Positions 60,821 to 64,000 of a stretch of DNA of 64,000 nt are shown here, piece by piece. The notes under the pieces were generated by a model. It was not told the DNA's origin. It worked only from the letters and a program-made list of their open reading frames with translations, and searched no databases. This DNA comes from Micropterix aruncella (lineage: Eukaryota > Arthropoda > Insecta > Lepidoptera > Micropterigidae). Made by a program: the position numbers and the translations under genes. The stretch lies in contig OX155980.1 of NCBI GenBank assembly GCA_944548615.1, positions 42,473,465 to 42,537,464 of the forward strand, written 5' to 3'. Numbering within the stretch: position 1 is the stretch's first letter; each line of letters starts with the position of its first letter.

Positions 60821-61337
60821 TAAGGTTTATCATATTATCATAATCATCAAATGCTTTTTCTTTTAATTTATAATCATTCATTTTAAAATAACGTTTTGCA
60901 CGGTTGGTTATGGTACCTTAACTAAATCGTGTAAAATATTATTAATCCATTTCTTTTTGTTCGATTCCTTGAATTTAAATTTTCAACGAATTGTTCGATT
61001 TCAGAAATGTCACATATCTTGACGACGGCTGAGCCGAAATATTGATATACATTTTATAACAATCATTAATATTTAAGAAACACTAATCGCCTATTATTTT
61101 CCAGCATTCATTCTCGTCTCGCATTGTTGTGTTGCCGCTGTGTGAGGCCATTTTAATCGGATTCTAGTGCCACAGCAGGAAGCACCAGCAAACACTGAGG
61201 GAGGAGAAGAAGAAGGCGTGGAGTCACTCCTGGTCACCACAGACCAGATAAGTGCCCTTTCATTATTTTATCATTTCATTTATTTAGTGATAAACATAAT
61301 TTCAATTTGAAAAAATAATAATTTACACATTTACAAT

Positions 61338-61930
<593 letters not shown>

Positions 61931-62219
61931 AATATACATTTCCAAATGAGTATAAGCATCTTACAAAACGTATAAAAGTGTATAATATATCACATACCTG
62001 TAGCTATCGATTCCATGTTCAGTGATTTCAGCAGACACGCGTTGATATCCAAATACAGTCGTCGAAGTCACACGTTATTTTACGGAGATGCTCACTCCGA
62101 CACTCGATGCTCGCGAGTCTCAGCGGATCTTTTATAGTACTAAAATAAGGGCGCGTTCATAAATACGTCATCTGTATAATGTCGACTATATTCTCCGAAT
62201 TTCGTGTTTTCGATTAATG
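61931..62219. other. short gene-free spacer
   Basis: Nothing recognised. Confidence 0.4.
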
Positions 62220-62548
62220 ACCAACTTTTAGTGCCCAATACCCTTCTGTGCGGCGTGTATCCAAATATAGATGGGTTCATAGCTATACCAGACGATCTGT
62301 GTACTGTAGTAACTACAGTCAAAGATCTGATAGAAAAAAATATCCAGATGTGACTCGAATAAAGGAAAAGCCTTTAGAATGGCTACTTGAAAGAGCTATT
62401 ATGACACCGAAAAATGACCAGGCAGCAATAATCAATGATATTACGCTAAAATCATTTAAAGGTGAAGACATTGTGTATAACTCAATGGAAACGATGGTGA
62501 ATACAGACAAGGCAGTTCATTATCCGGTTGAGGTTTTGAATACTATCG
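62220..62548 (+). pseudogene. Helitron helicase C-terminal fragment
   Basis: Read with one slip in an A run near 62333: IAIPDDLCTVVTTVKDLIEK, then YPDVTRIKEKPLEWLLERAI, MTPKNDQAAIINDITLKSF, SMETMVNTDKAVHYPVEVLN. This is the segment of Helitron Pif1-like helicases between the helicase motifs III and V. It ends abruptly where LINE sequence begins, in the same reading frame. Confidence 0.8.

Positions 62549-64000
<1,452 letters not shown>

Overview
This is eukaryotic nuclear DNA, most likely from an insect and plausibly a moth or butterfly. It is AT-rich, has spliceable introns and carries a short TTAGG run. Almost everything recognisable is transposable-element sequence. The lepidopteran guess rests on small interspersed repeats that I recall as common there (Helitron tips starting TCTATACTAATATTATAAAG, and a repeat ending near AAAGTCGGTTAA), so it is a guess and not a proof. 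I found no convincing host gene, rRNA, tRNA or CRISPR array. Seven (AT)n tracts punctuate the window and often sit at element ends.

Layout, left half. 1-1155: (AT)n plus the 3' part of a Penelope-like element (PLE). 4.57-7.65 kb: a minus-strand non-LTR retrotransposon with reverse transcriptase and a C-terminal restriction-like endonuclease. It lies against a Helitron copy that is itself split by a small non-autonomous Helentron; a second, uninterrupted Helitron copy follows at 8.68-9.42 kb. 9.67-12.53 kb: a non-autonomous Helitron, a diffuse interspersed repeat and the 5' end of a coding Helitron of the same family. 12.5-23.1 kb is mostly gene-free, with one GC-richer retroposon-like repeat, a degenerate tandem array and a Tc1-like transposase relic.

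23.17-29.83 kb is the most interesting part: a DNA transposon with 27-bp terminal inverted repeats (TIRs) and an AATA duplication. It carries a broken DUF7869-like (RNase H/DDE-like) gene. Nested inside it is a second element with about 350-bp TIRs whose single gene encodes a roughly 1,015-residue protein. That protein combines an N-terminal region of unknown fold, a PIN/FEN-like nuclease signature and a C-terminal CXC-type cysteine cluster. I do not recognise a named transposon superfamily with this composition.

30-44.4 kb: relics of a second PLE lineage interrupted by another insertion, a cluster of three perfect hairpins, a decayed Ty3/gypsy element, an RTE-type LINE containing two nested copies of the GC-richer retroposon, and a TTAA-flanked MITE.

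45.3-54.6 kb: a Helitron helicase relic, then a nearly complete Helentron. Its three-exon gene encodes OTU protease, HUH Rep, Pif1-like helicase and AP-type endonuclease domains, one intron is filled by a 26-bp minisatellite, and the 5' terminus is duplicated in tandem. 54.6-61.6 kb: a palindrome with 291-bp arms between (AT)n tracts, followed by two PLE copies arranged head-to-head around a 19-bp palindrome, with (AT)n at both outer ends. 61.6-64 kb: a Helitron end, then an open frame in which a Helitron helicase fragment is joined to a LINE reverse transcriptase that runs into the last (AT)n.

The genes do not form a host pathway. They are independent selfish elements whose nesting gives a relative history, and three nests preserve target-site duplications or an uninterrupted sister copy that can be used to define boundaries.
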